Position numbers and translations under genes: made by a program
Part shown: positions 1 to 9,855 of the stretch, in pieces
How positions within the stretch are numbered: position 1 is the stretch's first letter
Layout: each line of letters starts with the position of its first letter
Assembly (NCBI GenBank): GCA_947168855.1
Contig: CAMVNO010000008.1
Span: forward strand, 62,001-126,000
Direction: 5' to 3'
From: an uncultured Clostridia bacterium
GTDB lineage: Bacteria; Bacillota; Clostridia; Christensenellales; CAG-138
DNA length: 64,000 nucleotides
The notes under the pieces: generated by a model
Seen by the model: only the letters and a program-made list of their open reading frames with translations
Databases searched by the model: none
What the model was told of the DNA's origin: nothing

Positions 1-1
1 A

Positions 2-463
2 TGCATCGGCGATATCCGCTTCAAACCCTATGCTTACGGGGAAGACGTCCTGTTTGTGTTCGAAACGTTTTCCGAAGCGGAAACCGTCTTTATCGACGAT
101 TTCGTCGGTTATCATTACCGGCAGCACGGCGGCTCCGCGATGAAGAGCGGATTTTCTCTGAAACGGCTGGATTACGTGAAGGCAGCGCGCGAGGTCGAGC
201 AATGCTGTGCGCGGCAGTTTCCGCGGCATGCGGCGCTTGCGCACAGATGGGTGTACGGTCACGCGCTGGTCACGGTGCGGCAGCTTTTTCGGAACGGAAT
301 GCGCAAGTCGCAGAAGGGGTACATCGCCGAGGAGAAACGGTACTTCAAAGCGAACAAGAAGTATCTTCGGGGTCTGCCGTTCCGGTACAGGGTCATGTAC
401 GGTCAGGTCATGTACGGCTCGTTTTTGATCCGCGGATATTTTTCGGCAAAGGAGAACGCATAA
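2..463 (+). CDS. Glycosyltransferase family 2, C-terminal part (5' truncated by window edge)
   Basis: Frame 2 is open from the window start (CIGDIRFKPYAYGEDVLFVFETFSEAETVF...); GEDVLF is typical of GT2; stops at 463. Confidence 0.75.
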   Translation, partial: CIGDIRFKPYAYGEDVLFVFETFSEAETVFIDDFVGYHYRQHGGSAMKSGFSLKRLDYVKAAREVEQCCARQFPRHAALAHRWVYGHALVTVRQLFRNGMRKSQKGYIAEEKRYFKANKKYLRGLPFRYRVMYGQVMYGSFLIRGYFSAKENA

Positions 464-468
464 CAGGT

Positions 469-1665
469 ATGCAGACGGAAAAGGCAATACCGGCGAAAAG
501 ACAGAAAATGCTCGTTGCGGTGGATTCGCTCATCATGGGCGGCATCGCAAAGAGCCTTGCCGCGTTCGTCGCATATTGCAGGGAAACGTGCGACATCGAC
601 GTACTGATCTGGCGCAGCTCCCTTCCGGAGGAGGTCAGGCTTCCGGCCGGCGTCAACCGGATCTGTCTGCCGGGCACGGAAAGCGTTCGGACCGCATATA
701 AAAGCCGAGGCGTACTGAGCCGCGGGTTTGCTGTATCGCTTTGCGGCGCGCTCCGAAAGAAGCGGTGGCTTGCGGTTCCGCGGATCCGCAAAGCGTACGA
801 TATCGCGATTGCGTATTCGCATGTCAGCAATCTGAAGTATTACGTGATCGACCGGGTGCGGGCAAAGCGGAAATACGCGTTTTACCATCATGGGGCGTAT
901 ACCTTCCCGGAATCGGTGAAACGGCTCGACGCGGAGTACTATCCCCGATACGACCGCGTCTTTGCGGTATCGGAAGCGGCGCGCACGGTTCTGCGGGAAG
1001 CGTTCCCCGCGCTTGAAAACGTCTCCGTTCTGCCGAACCTGATCGATATCGAAGAGATCCGGCAGAGTGCGAAGGCGCCGTGTCCGGAGTACCCGGACGG
1101 CTGCGGAATCAGGCTTTTGACCGTCGGACGGCTCAGCCCGGAAAAGGACCCGCTGCGGATCGTCGAGACCGCAAAGCTTCTGGACGCGCAGGGTGTACCG
1201 TTTCGCTGGATCGTAGTCGGGGACGGCGAGTTGGCCGGCGCGATGAAAGAGGCGATCCTTGAAAACGGGCTCCGCGAAAAGGTGATCCCGGTCGGGAATC
1301 AGGAGAATCCGTACCGATTCATGGGGAATTGCGACTGTTACGTCCAGTTCAGCCGATACGAAGCGGATCCGCTGACGGTGAAGGAAGCAGCCGTACTCGG
1401 AAAGCCGATGGCGCTGACCGGCATCCCGCCGTTCAGAGATTGCAGCAGGGATCTTCGCAACGTGACGCTGTTCAACGACGAGGAAGAAGCAGCCAGTTTG
1501 ATTCGGAAGATCCGGGGCATGACGATCGAAGAAACCGATCCGCAGGTGATCAACCGGAAAGCGCGCCGGGGGATCGATGCACTTTTGCATGCAAAACCCG
1601 CAGGGACCGGGAGCAAGCAGAAAGCCGGAACACCGGCGAACGACCGGGAGGAGGATTTGCGATGA
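469..1665 (+). CDS. Glycosyltransferase family 4 (GT-B)
   Basis: [30 protein letters not shown]... and [23 protein letters not shown] typical of GT4. Confidence 0.85.
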   Translation: MQTEKAIPAKRQKMLVAVDSLIMGGIAKSLAAFVAYCRETCDIDVLIWRSSLPEEVRLPAGVNRICLPGTESVRTAYKSRGVLSRGFAVSLCGALRKKRWLAVPRIRKAYDIAIAYSHVSNLKYYVIDRVRAKRKYAFYHHGAYTFPESVKRLDAEYYPRYDRVFAVSEAARTVLREAFPALENVSVLPNLIDIEEIRQSAKAPCPEYPDGCGIRLLTVGRLSPEKDPLRIVETAKLLDAQGVPFRWIVVGDGELAGAMKEAILENGLREKVIPVGNQENPYRFMGNCDCYVQFSRYEADPLTVKEAAVLGKPMALTGIPPFRDCSRDLRNVTLFNDEEEAASLIRKIRGMTIEETDPQVINRKARRGIDALLHAKPAGTGSKQKAGTPANDREEDLR

Positions 1666-2207
1666 AAAAACACAGAAGCATTAAAAGCCATATTGCAGGG
1701 AGACTGTATACGATCGCAAACCGGCTGCCGCGTTCGATGGCCAGACACGGACGCCGTTATCAAAAACTGCGGGAACGTATTGCAAGAGGATTCATTGCAT
1801 ACTGCGGACACAACGTGAATCTGGAGCCGCATATTTATTTCGATCTTGCCCTGAAGATCGATGATTATTCCGGGATCGGAGAGCATTCCGAACTGTACGG
1901 CGACGTTACGATCGGGAAATACGTTATGATGGGGACGGGCGTCAAGATCTATACCCGCAACCATGCGTTTTCCGACCTTGCGATCCCGATGTGTCAACAG
2001 GGATTTCAGGAGACCAAACCGGTCGTGATCGAAGATGACGTATGGATCGGCGCGAACGTGATCATCCTTCCGGGCGTGCACGTCAATAAAGGCGCAATCA
2101 TCGGCGCGGGATCGATCGTCACAAAGGACGTTCCCGGATATGCGATCGTTGCGGGGAATCCGGCAAAGACGATCCGTTACAGGGATCGGCGGGAGACGAG
2201 CGAGTGA
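1662..2207 (+). CDS. Left-handed beta-helix acyltransferase (maltose/serine O-acetyltransferase-like)
   Basis: Hexapeptide repeats: [49 protein letters not shown]; overlaps previous stop. Confidence 0.88.
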   Translation: MKKHRSIKSHIAGRLYTIANRLPRSMARHGRRYQKLRERIARGFIAYCGHNVNLEPHIYFDLALKIDDYSGIGEHSELYGDVTIGKYVMMGTGVKIYTRNHAFSDLAIPMCQQGFQETKPVVIEDDVWIGANVIILPGVHVNKGAIIGAGSIVTKDVPGYAIVAGNPAKTIRYRDRRETSE

Positions 2208-2288
2208 ACGGCTTTTATCGGGGAATGCAGCGGCGGCTGCGGAAAGCGCATGAGGGGAACAAGACAGAATGACTGCGGAGCGGCACAT

Positions 2289-3155
2289 ATGAAAAACACC
2301 GGATTTCAGACAACGATCACATCCGAGCATAAGCTCATGGATCTGCATATCAAAGAGACGTTCCGGTACCGGGATCTCATCTTTCTGTTCGTGAAGCGGG
2401 ATTTCACCGCGATGTACAAGCAGACGGTGCTCGGTCCGCTTTGGGCGATTATTCAGCCGCTTTTGACGACGCTCGTCTTCACGGTGATCTTCGGGAAGCT
2501 TGCAAAGCTGACTACGGCGGATGCGCCGGGGGAGATCCTGCTGCCGGGATTTCTGTTCTATATGGCGGGCAACATCTGCTGGAGTCTGTTTTCAACGACC
2601 GTGGAGGCGACGAGCAACACGTTTCTGAAAAACCGGACCACGATGGGAAAGGTATACTACCCGCGTCTGGTCGCGCCGATCTCGACGGCGCTCTCGAATC
2701 TGATCTCCTTTGTGATCCAGTTCGTACTGCTGATCGGGTTTCTGCTGTTCTTCGTTTTCACCGGCAAGGCGGAGATCCGCGTCACGCCCGCGCTCGCGCT
2801 GCTGCCGCTTCTGATCGCGCAGCTTCTGATCCTTGCCGTCGGCTGCGGAATCATCATATCGTCGGTCACGACGAAATACCGCGATCTCGCGATGCTTGTG
2901 GGCTTCGGGCTGCATCTGTGGCAGTACGCTTCGCCGATCGCATACGGTCTCGAACTGATCCCGGAATCGTGGAGGACGGTATACCTTTTGAATCCTGTGA
3001 CGCCGATCGTCACGACGTTCCGCTATGCGCTGTTCGGAGCCGGTTATTTCAATTTCTGGTTTTACCTGATCAGCTGGGGAATGACGCTGCTGATTTTCTT
3101 TATCGGGCTGATCCTGTTCAGCAGGATCGAGCGGACGTTCATGGATACGATCTGA
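2289..3155 (+). CDS. ABC-2 type polysaccharide export permease (Wzm/TagG-like)
   Basis: FKQTVLGPLWAIIQPLLTTLVFTVIFGKLA-type motif plus multiple TM helices. Confidence 0.88.
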   Translation: MKNTGFQTTITSEHKLMDLHIKETFRYRDLIFLFVKRDFTAMYKQTVLGPLWAIIQPLLTTLVFTVIFGKLAKLTTADAPGEILLPGFLFYMAGNICWSLFSTTVEATSNTFLKNRTTMGKVYYPRLVAPISTALSNLISFVIQFVLLIGFLLFFVFTGKAEIRVTPALALLPLLIAQLLILAVGCGIIISSVTTKYRDLAMLVGFGLHLWQYASPIAYGLELIPESWRTVYLLNPVTPIVTTFRYALFGAGYFNFWFYLISWGMTLLIFFIGLILFSRIERTFMDTI

Positions 3156-3194
3156 TCTTTTGTACGGACTATGATGCAGCGAGGTGATAACGAT

Positions 3195-4202
3195 ATGCCG
3201 GACGTCGATCTGGTTGTGATGTGGGTCGATGGGAGCGATCCTCTTTGGCTTGCGGAAAAAAACAAATACTGCGCAGCCTCGCCTTCGGAAAGCGAGGCCG
3301 GTTACCGGTTTCGCGATCACGGAATGATGCAATACTGGTTTCGTTCCGTCGAACGGTATCTGCCGTGGTTCCGGAAGATCCATTTCGTGACGTGGGGGCA
3401 TCTGCCGCCGTTTCTCGACACGTCGAATCCGAAGCTGCACGTCGTCCGCCATCAGGATTTCATGCCGGAGGGGACGCTGCCCTGCTTCAATTCGACCGCG
3501 CTTGAGATCAATCTGTTCCGGATCGAAGGCCTTGCGGAGCATTTTGTGTATTTCAATGACGATATGTTTGTACTGCGGCCCATGCGGAAGAGCGATTTCT
3601 TTACGGAGGATGGATTGCCCTGCCAGCAGTTTACGGAGACCCCGCCGGTTTTCAACGGCAATATGGGGACGTGGCAGATGCACGTTGTGAACGATCTGAG
3701 CATCATCAATCAGCATTTTCAAAAAAAGAACTGCCAGCACGGACGCTTTCGGCAGTATTTCAGCCTGAAATATCCGTGGTACGACAACGTGCGTTCCCTG
3801 GCGATGCGGTTTCTGTATCCGAACTGCTTTACCGGGTTCAAAACGGCTCACATACCTCAACCGTTCTGCAAGAAGACGTTCGAGACCGTCTGGAACGCGG
3901 AGCCGGCGTATCTAAAAGAGACGTCCCGCCACAAGTTCCGGGATTACAGGGACGTCAATCAGTATCTGGCGGCGTGGTGGCAGCTTGCGGAGGGCAATTT
4001 CGCGCCGAGAAAAACGGACGCGAAGACCATGATCGTCAACCGGGATACGATCGACAACGTTCATCGATGCATCACGGAACGGGCCGTGGAGACGGTCTGC
4101 ATCAACGACGGCGCGTTCGATCCGGAATATCCGGCGATCCGGGCAAAGCTTGCCGATGCGTTTGACAGTATTCTGCCGGACAAGAGCAGCTTTGAACTAT
4201 AA
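3195..4202 (+). CDS. Stealth family capsular polysaccharide phosphotransferase
   Basis: Stealth CR1 (VDLVVMWVDGSDPLW) and CR2-like region (FNSTALEINLFRIEGLAEHFVYFNDDMF). Confidence 0.88.
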   Translation: MPDVDLVVMWVDGSDPLWLAEKNKYCAASPSESEAGYRFRDHGMMQYWFRSVERYLPWFRKIHFVTWGHLPPFLDTSNPKLHVVRHQDFMPEGTLPCFNSTALEINLFRIEGLAEHFVYFNDDMFVLRPMRKSDFFTEDGLPCQQFTETPPVFNGNMGTWQMHVVNDLSIINQHFQKKNCQHGRFRQYFSLKYPWYDNVRSLAMRFLYPNCFTGFKTAHIPQPFCKKTFETVWNAEPAYLKETSRHKFRDYRDVNQYLAAWWQLAEGNFAPRKTDAKTMIVNRDTIDNVHRCITERAVETVCINDGAFDPEYPAIRAKLADAFDSILPDKSSFEL

Positions 4203-4223
4203 TTCAAGACAGCCGGAGGATTT

Positions 4224-5258
4224 ATGGAGTTTACCGAGAAGATCAGCGTCGTCATGCCGACGTACAATACCGCCGTTCCCATTCTCAAAGAAGCGGTCGA
4301 CAGCATCCTTACGCAGACGTTCGGCGCGTTTGAGTTTATCATCATTGACGACTGTTCCACGAATGAAAGCCGCGCGTATCTGCAGGATCTTTCCGATCCA
4401 CGGATCCGCCTGATCCGTAACGAGACCAATCTCGGCGTAACAAAATCGCTGAATATCGGCTTAGCCGCCGCAAAGGGGAAGTACATTGCACGGATGGATG
4501 CCGATGATATTTCGCTGCCGACACGGTTTGAAAAGCAATTCGCGTTCATGGAGCGGCATCCGGATGTGATCGTATGCGGATCCGCCTGCAAAAACTTCGG
4601 CGCCGACACTCGCCTGATCCCTGCCCCCCAAACGAATATTGATATGGAAACGTATCGCATTTCCGCTTTGTTTCGCAACCCGGGACCGATGCATCCGACC
4701 GCCTTTTTCAACCATGCGCTGCTGTTGAAATACGGTCTGAAGTACGACGAAAGCCTCACCTACGCGCAGGATTACGGTCTGTGGGTCGAGATCGGAAAGA
4801 TCGGACGCGTCTGCATGCTGAAAGACGTGCTTCTGCTCCGCAGGGTACATGAAAACCAGATCTCCGGGAAGCTTCGGAAGGAACAGATCCGGTGCGACAT
4901 GATAACGCGAGAAAAGCTGCTGCGGAAGCTGATCGGAAACGTGACCGCCGAGGAGGCGGATCGTCACCATCGGTTTTCGTCCGGGTACTGTGACGTTCCG
5001 ATTTGTCCCGAAATGACGGAATGGTATCGGAGGCTTATAGAAGCGAACGACCGGGTCGGGATTTACGATCGAAAGAAGTTCAAAGGTTATATCGACAATA
5101 CGATCATCAAGCAGGCGGTCATCCGGTCCTTCACGCCGGAAATGCCGATGAAAAAAAGAGTCGGTCGGTTCTTTCACTATTTGCCGCGGACGTTGGCTTT
5201 GAGAGCTTCCGCGGGGTATATCAAAAGAGAATTGACGCGGCGCTTGCGGAAAAAATAA
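4224..5258 (+). CDS. Glycosyltransferase family 2
   Basis: ISVVMPTYNTAVPILKEAVDSILTQTFGAFEFIIIDDCSTNES...ARMDADDIS. Confidence 0.9.
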   Translation: MEFTEKISVVMPTYNTAVPILKEAVDSILTQTFGAFEFIIIDDCSTNESRAYLQDLSDPRIRLIRNETNLGVTKSLNIGLAAAKGKYIARMDADDISLPTRFEKQFAFMERHPDVIVCGSACKNFGADTRLIPAPQTNIDMETYRISALFRNPGPMHPTAFFNHALLLKYGLKYDESLTYAQDYGLWVEIGKIGRVCMLKDVLLLRRVHENQISGKLRKEQIRCDMITREKLLRKLIGNVTAEEADRHHRFSSGYCDVPICPEMTEWYRRLIEANDRVGIYDRKKFKGYIDNTIIKQAVIRSFTPEMPMKKRVGRFFHYLPRTLALRASAGYIKRELTRRLRKK

Positions 5259-5274
5259 CGACGGAGGATGATCC

Positions 5275-6552
5275 ATGGCGGAAGAGATTATGATCAAAAT
5301 CGACCACATCTCCAAGGAGTATATGCTCGGACAGATCGGCGGAACGACGCTCCGGGACGAGCTGCAGCGGTTCGGCGCGCGTATTCGCAGAAAAGAGGAT
5401 CCGACGAAAAAGATCGGCGCGCGGGAATACAAAAACGGCGAGACCTTTCTCGCATTGGACGACGTGTCCTTCGATGTGGCGCCGGGCGAGCGCATCGGCA
5501 TCATCGGACGAAACGGCGCAGGCAAGTCCACGCTGCTGAAGCTGATCTCGCGGGTCACCGCGCCGACTGCCGGCATGATCGGTCTGAACGGACGCGTTGC
5601 TTCCATGCTCGAGGTCGGGACAGGCTTTCACGGGGAGCTGACGGGACGCGAGAATATTTATATGAACGGCGCGATCCTCGGCATGACCAAGCGCGAGATC
5701 GACGCCAAGATCGAGGACATCATCGATTTCTCCGAATGCCGTCAGTTCATCGACACGCCGGTCAAACGGTACTCCAGCGGCATGTATGTGAAGCTCGCGT
5801 TTTCCGTGGCGGCACATCTCGATTCGGAGATCATGATCATGGACGAGGTCCTGGCGGTCGGCGATATGGCGTTTCAGAAGAAATGCCTGGGAAAGATGAA
5901 CGACGTTTCAAATGCACAGGGACGCACGATCCTGTATGTCAGCCACAATATGAACACGATTCGGCAACTGTGTACCCGCTGTATTCTGCTCGATCGCGGC
6001 CATCTGCTTTTTGACGGCGAGGTGGAGGAGGCGATCGCGCGGTATATGGACGCGGGCGGGGTTTCCTTTGAAAAGGAGATCGATCTCCGGAATGTACCGA
6101 GACCCAGCTGGATCTCCAAAAAAGTCCTGTTTGAAAAGGCGGAGATCCAAAGAGAAAACAACGTGTATTCTTCGGAAGAATCCCTGGATCTTATCTATAC
6201 GCTGGACGCCGCCGATGATTGTGACGGGGTGCGGTTCATGATGGTCCTGTTTCATCAGGACAGCACGCGGATCGGCAAGACGGAGTCGGAGGGATTTGAA
6301 GTTCACCGCGGCAGAAACGAGATCGCGGTCTCCATTCCGCTTGAGGGGCTTGCCGACGGACAGTATTACTTTGAGATCAGTGTGCTGCAGCGCAATCGCT
6401 CTTTTGCAAGGGAAAAATGCGACTGCATTCGGAACATGATCCCGATCACGATCTGCAATACCGAGGTGTTCGGGATCAAGGGCGAGCACTGGCGCAACGA
6501 TTACTGGGGATACGTGATGCTGAAGCCGATCCGGGTCAATGATTGCAGGTAA
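5275..6552 (+). CDS. Polysaccharide ABC transporter ATP-binding protein with Wzt-like C-terminal domain
   Basis: Walker A GRNGAGKSTLLK, signature YSSGMYVKLAFS, Walker B IMIMDEVLAVGD; beta-rich C-terminal extension after the NBD. Confidence 0.92.
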   Translation: MAEEIMIKIDHISKEYMLGQIGGTTLRDELQRFGARIRRKEDPTKKIGAREYKNGETFLALDDVSFDVAPGERIGIIGRNGAGKSTLLKLISRVTAPTAGMIGLNGRVASMLEVGTGFHGELTGRENIYMNGAILGMTKREIDAKIEDIIDFSECRQFIDTPVKRYSSGMYVKLAFSVAAHLDSEIMIMDEVLAVGDMAFQKKCLGKMNDVSNAQGRTILYVSHNMNTIRQLCTRCILLDRGHLLFDGEVEEAIARYMDAGGVSFEKEIDLRNVPRPSWISKKVLFEKAEIQRENNVYSSEESLDLIYTLDAADDCDGVRFMMVLFHQDSTRIGKTESEGFEVHRGRNEIAVSIPLEGLADGQYYFEISVLQRNRSFAREKCDCIRNMIPITICNTEVFGIKGEHWRNDYWGYVMLKPIRVNDCR

Positions 6553-6582
6553 CGGATTGAACCCGTATTTCTTCGCGTGCGG

Positions 6583-7803
6583 TTATTTCTTTTTCTGTCC
6601 GTGCACGCCCATCTCTTCGTCCGTCAGCTCCTGCGTATAATTGCCTTGCCACGGGAACATGATCTTCTTTCGGGTGAGACAGTACTTGCAGAACGGAATC
6701 TCCCGATGCAGTCTCCGCAACAGTTCGTATCCGTCTTTTACGTTGTAAAGATCCGTCCAGCATTCTTCGCCGACCTCTCTTTGCACGTGCAGATGCGTCA
6801 TGTTCTTTTGATACACCATAGGAGGATCGCACAGGCACAGTCTGCCGTCGTCGGCCAGAATGTGACAATAGATAAACGGGCAATGCCGATAGTTGCTTGT
6901 TCCGTTCCCCGGGGTTTCGCCCACCTCATACTGGAAATACCGGATCGGTTTGGAAAAAGTATACGGGACCTTGTAATCGTCGAGCTTCTCTTTGATTTTT
7001 TCGGTCATTTTGACTGTCGGAGGATAATAGGAAATATGCACGACAGCTTTGCTTTCCCGGATGGTATCAAGGATTTCTCCTTTTACGTGCGGGATTAATA
7101 AACCGTTTGACACAACGTACAGCGTCGTGTCGGGAAACGCCTCCCTTACAGCGGCGGCAAACTGCCCGACGTCAGGATTCAGGAACGGTTCTCCGCCCAC
7201 CAACCGGAAGACCTCGATATGGTCGAATATTTCACGAAGCCGCACCAGATGTTCCCGGAATTTGCTCAGATCTCCCCAGACAGGTTCCTTCTGAAGATTG
7301 CTGTAATGCGAGCATCCTTTGCATCTCAGATTGCAGTGACCCGAAACGTCAAATTCGAGATATCCCAAAACAGGCTTCCCGAACTTCATTATTTTGTCGC
7401 TTTTTACATCGTAGAAAAAGATCCGGTCGTTAAGGTGCTGCTTCTCCAACAGGATCTGAACCTCTTCATGAAGCCATCCATCGCCGGTTTTCAATTGATC
7501 GATCAGCAGGTACAGACAAATCCGACCGTCCGCTTTCTTCTCGCGTTGCAGCCTTCTTTTCGCTGAAAATAAAAGATACTTGATCCGTCGCTTTATTTTT
7601 TGGGTCTGCGTGATCCTTTCCGACAGCCTGTATCTGATAAACCGACGCATCAATCCGTTCATGCTCCCGGCCGGACGAACCCGGAAACCGCATTTCTGAA
7701 GAACAGCCTCCAGCTCCCGCACCCGCCGATCATCGGTCAACTGATAGTTGACAATGCATATATCCTTGATTCCGGTTGCCTGCAGCAATTCGATGTTTTT
7801 CAT
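6583..7803 (-). CDS. Radical SAM protein with SPASM-like C-terminal cysteines
   Basis: DVSGHCNLRCKGCSHYSNL (CxxxCxxC), RLVGGEPFLNPD; C-terminal Cys cluster. Confidence 0.85.
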   Translation of the reverse strand: MKNIELLQATGIKDICIVNYQLTDDRRVRELEAVLQKCGFRVRPAGSMNGLMRRFIRYRLSERITQTQKIKRRIKYLLFSAKRRLQREKKADGRICLYLLIDQLKTGDGWLHEEVQILLEKQHLNDRIFFYDVKSDKIMKFGKPVLGYLEFDVSGHCNLRCKGCSHYSNLQKEPVWGDLSKFREHLVRLREIFDHIEVFRLVGGEPFLNPDVGQFAAAVREAFPDTTLYVVSNGLLIPHVKGEILDTIRESKAVVHISYYPPTVKMTEKIKEKLDDYKVPYTFSKPIRYFQYEVGETPGNGTSNYRHCPFIYCHILADDGRLCLCDPPMVYQKNMTHLHVQREVGEECWTDLYNVKDGYELLRRLHREIPFCKYCLTRKKIMFPWQGNYTQELTDEEMGVHGQKKK

Positions 7804-7859
7804 ATTCTATCCTTGTTCCGTAAGTTTTGATGAAACCAGTCCGAATCTTTTTTCTTTTG

Positions 7860-8384
7860 TTATTTTGAGTCGGCAAACCTCTTATCCGCCTGAGCCTGCA
7901 TGGACTCAGGCGTGATTTCCATGATTTCGATCCGGGCTCCATTCGGATCGTGTGTCCAGAATCTGAGGCATTGGGACCGTCCACGTTCGATTCCGGAATC
8001 AACCGGTCCCCCGGAAGCCAGGATCGTGTTATATGCGTGTTGAATATCCTCTGCGATGAGGCAAATATGGCTGATTTCACGATAGCCGGAAAGCTTATGA
8101 AATACGGAACGCAGTCGTTTCGGAAAACGGAAGCGCTTTTTCCCGGCGGGTTCCATAGAGATCAATTCCAGATACTGACCTGGCGTGATGATCAAATAAA
8201 CGGCTGAGAGGGTTCCGTCGTCTCGCTTCAGTCGAAACGCCTCTTTCAGCCCGAGAACGTCCGTATAATACCGGATACTTTCCGTTATATTTCGGGTATT
8301 GATTGCCGCGTGATGCAATCCTGTCAGCGTTTGATCGCACAGACCTGCCGGACTCGATGTCTGCATGCTTTTCAAATCCTTCAC
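7860..8384 (-). CDS. VOC family (glyoxalase/bleomycin resistance-like) protein
   Basis: LTGLHHAAINTRNITESIRYYTDVLGLKE...ISHICLIAEDIQHAY...DPNGARIEIME. Confidence 0.85.
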   Translation of the reverse strand: MKDLKSMQTSSPAGLCDQTLTGLHHAAINTRNITESIRYYTDVLGLKEAFRLKRDDGTLSAVYLIITPGQYLELISMEPAGKKRFRFPKRLRSVFHKLSGYREISHICLIAEDIQHAYNTILASGGPVDSGIERGRSQCLRFWTHDPNGARIEIMEITPESMQAQADKRFADSK

Positions 8385-8436
8385 CTTATTATAATTCCTA
8401 TCTTAATACTCACCGCAAAACAATAAAAATAACGGT

Positions 8437-8630
8437 ATCATAATAGCATAGGAGGCGTCAAATTGCAATGTCATGACCGGGTTTTGCTGCCAACCCTCAC
8501 GCGTTGCCGCGTTTATCCGCCCGTTAGAGTCTGATCTCGAGACAGGGTCTTTCGTCGGGGGTCGAAAGAGATCGGATCAAAAGCAAGCGGGTGAATTCCA
8601 ACAAAAGCAATATCCGTTCGCCTGCCCGAC
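8437..8630. repeat. Diverged direct repeat copy 1 (upstream of the VOC gene)
   Basis: ATCATAATAGCATAGGAGGCGTCAAATTGCAATGTCATGACCGGGTTTTG... aligns with 9452-9660. Confidence 0.85.
8440..8468 (-). promoter_or_regulatory. Putative sigmaA promoter, -35 TTGCAA / 17 bp / -10 TATTAT (minus strand)
   Basis: Minus strand TTGCAA-N17-TATTAT; conserved in repeat copy 2. Confidence 0.65.
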
Positions 8631-8646
8631 TGCGGCTCCTCGCCGT

Positions 8647-9417
8647 TTACGATTGACGGATATCTCTGAGGATACCGTTCTTGCGGATCACGCTTTTCAG
8701 CAGGGTCGCGTCCGTATTTGAACTGTCCGCCTGGAAGACGATGCTGGACATATCCTTTGGCAGGCAGCTGCCGCCGTAGCCTCTGTTATCATCATAAACG
8801 AAGGTATGGCTCGATCCGATTCTCGGATCCGCCAGCCATGCTTCGCGCGCGATATCATAGTTGGCGCCGAGGGCGTCTGCTATTTGCTTCATCTCGTTGC
8901 AAAAAACGACTTTCGTTGCGAAAAAGCAGTTTTCCATATACTTTGCCATCTCGATCGACTTGGCGTCGCCGTGATAGATCGAGACGTTTGCATTATAAAC
9001 GGTCTGATACGTTTTTATGGCAAGATGGATCCCTTTTTCCGACCCTCCGAATGTCAGCCATCGTCTGGTTCGCAGATCTCTGAACGGATGATTTGCCGTC
9101 TCTCCGTAATACTCCGGTTGAAAAACGATCTCTTTATGATACTTTTCGCACATCAGGTCGGTAAAGCCGACATATACCGTCGATCGCAGAATGATCAGCG
9201 GAACATTGATCCACCCTATTACGCTCTCAACAATGTCGGTATTGCAACTTCCGTCTTCTCTGGCGGGAGTCGGCACACAAACGAAGACGGTGTCACAACT
9301 ATTGATTTCTTGCTTCGACCCAAGATTGACATCGTAGCAAACTGCGTTCGGAAACAACTCGTGCATTGCTGAACCGACATGACCCTGACTGCCAACAATT
9401 CCTATTTTCATATGCAT
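8647..9417 (-). CDS. Short UDP-glucose/GDP-mannose dehydrogenase family protein
   Basis: MHMKIGIVGSQGHVGSAMHELF...DTVFVCVPTPA...RSTVYVGFTD...FFATKVVFCNEMKQIADALG...GYGGSCLPKDM; SD GGGAG upstream of the 9417 start. Confidence 0.85.
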   Translation of the reverse strand: MHMKIGIVGSQGHVGSAMHELFPNAVCYDVNLGSKQEINSCDTVFVCVPTPAREDGSCNTDIVESVIGWINVPLIILRSTVYVGFTDLMCEKYHKEIVFQPEYYGETANHPFRDLRTRRWLTFGGSEKGIHLAIKTYQTVYNANVSIYHGDAKSIEMAKYMENCFFATKVVFCNEMKQIADALGANYDIAREAWLADPRIGSSHTFVYDDNRGYGGSCLPKDMSSIVFQADSSNTDATLLKSVIRKNGILRDIRQS

Positions 9418-9451
9418 GTGAATCTCCCAAAGGAAAAGTATATAAAACAGA

Positions 9452-9660
9452 ATCATAATAGCATAGGATGCTTTAAATTGCAATGTCATGATCAGGTTTT
9501 GATACCAACCTTTACGTATTGTCGCTTTTATCCGCCTTTTAGAGACTGATCTCGAAACATGGTTTATAGTCGGGATTTAGAAAAGAGATCGGATAAAGAA
9601 TAAATAGGTGAGATTCAATAAAAGCGGCGTCCTTTCGTCAAACTACACATTCGCCTGACT
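9452..9660. repeat. Diverged direct repeat copy 2 (upstream of the nucleotide-sugar dehydrogenase)
   Basis: ATCATAATAGCATAGGATGCTTTAAATTGCAATGTCATGATCAGGTTTTG... aligns with 8437-8630. Confidence 0.85.
9455..9483 (-). promoter_or_regulatory. Putative sigmaA promoter, -35 TTGCAA / 17 bp / -10 TATTAT (minus strand)
   Basis: Same arrangement as repeat copy 1. Confidence 0.65.
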
Positions 9661-9855
9661 ACAATTTGACTACACAATGATATGTAAATACGGTCCATGT
9701 CTGCACATATTGTCATGTATCGGACACTTCAAAAAGTGCGATAATCCTTGATAGTATGGCATTTTTGCCTGATTTACTGAGTTTTGGGATACATCTTTTC
9801 ACTGCTCCGACTCTGAAGGTCGTAAGTCCTTGAAAAATGCATAAAATGAACCCAT

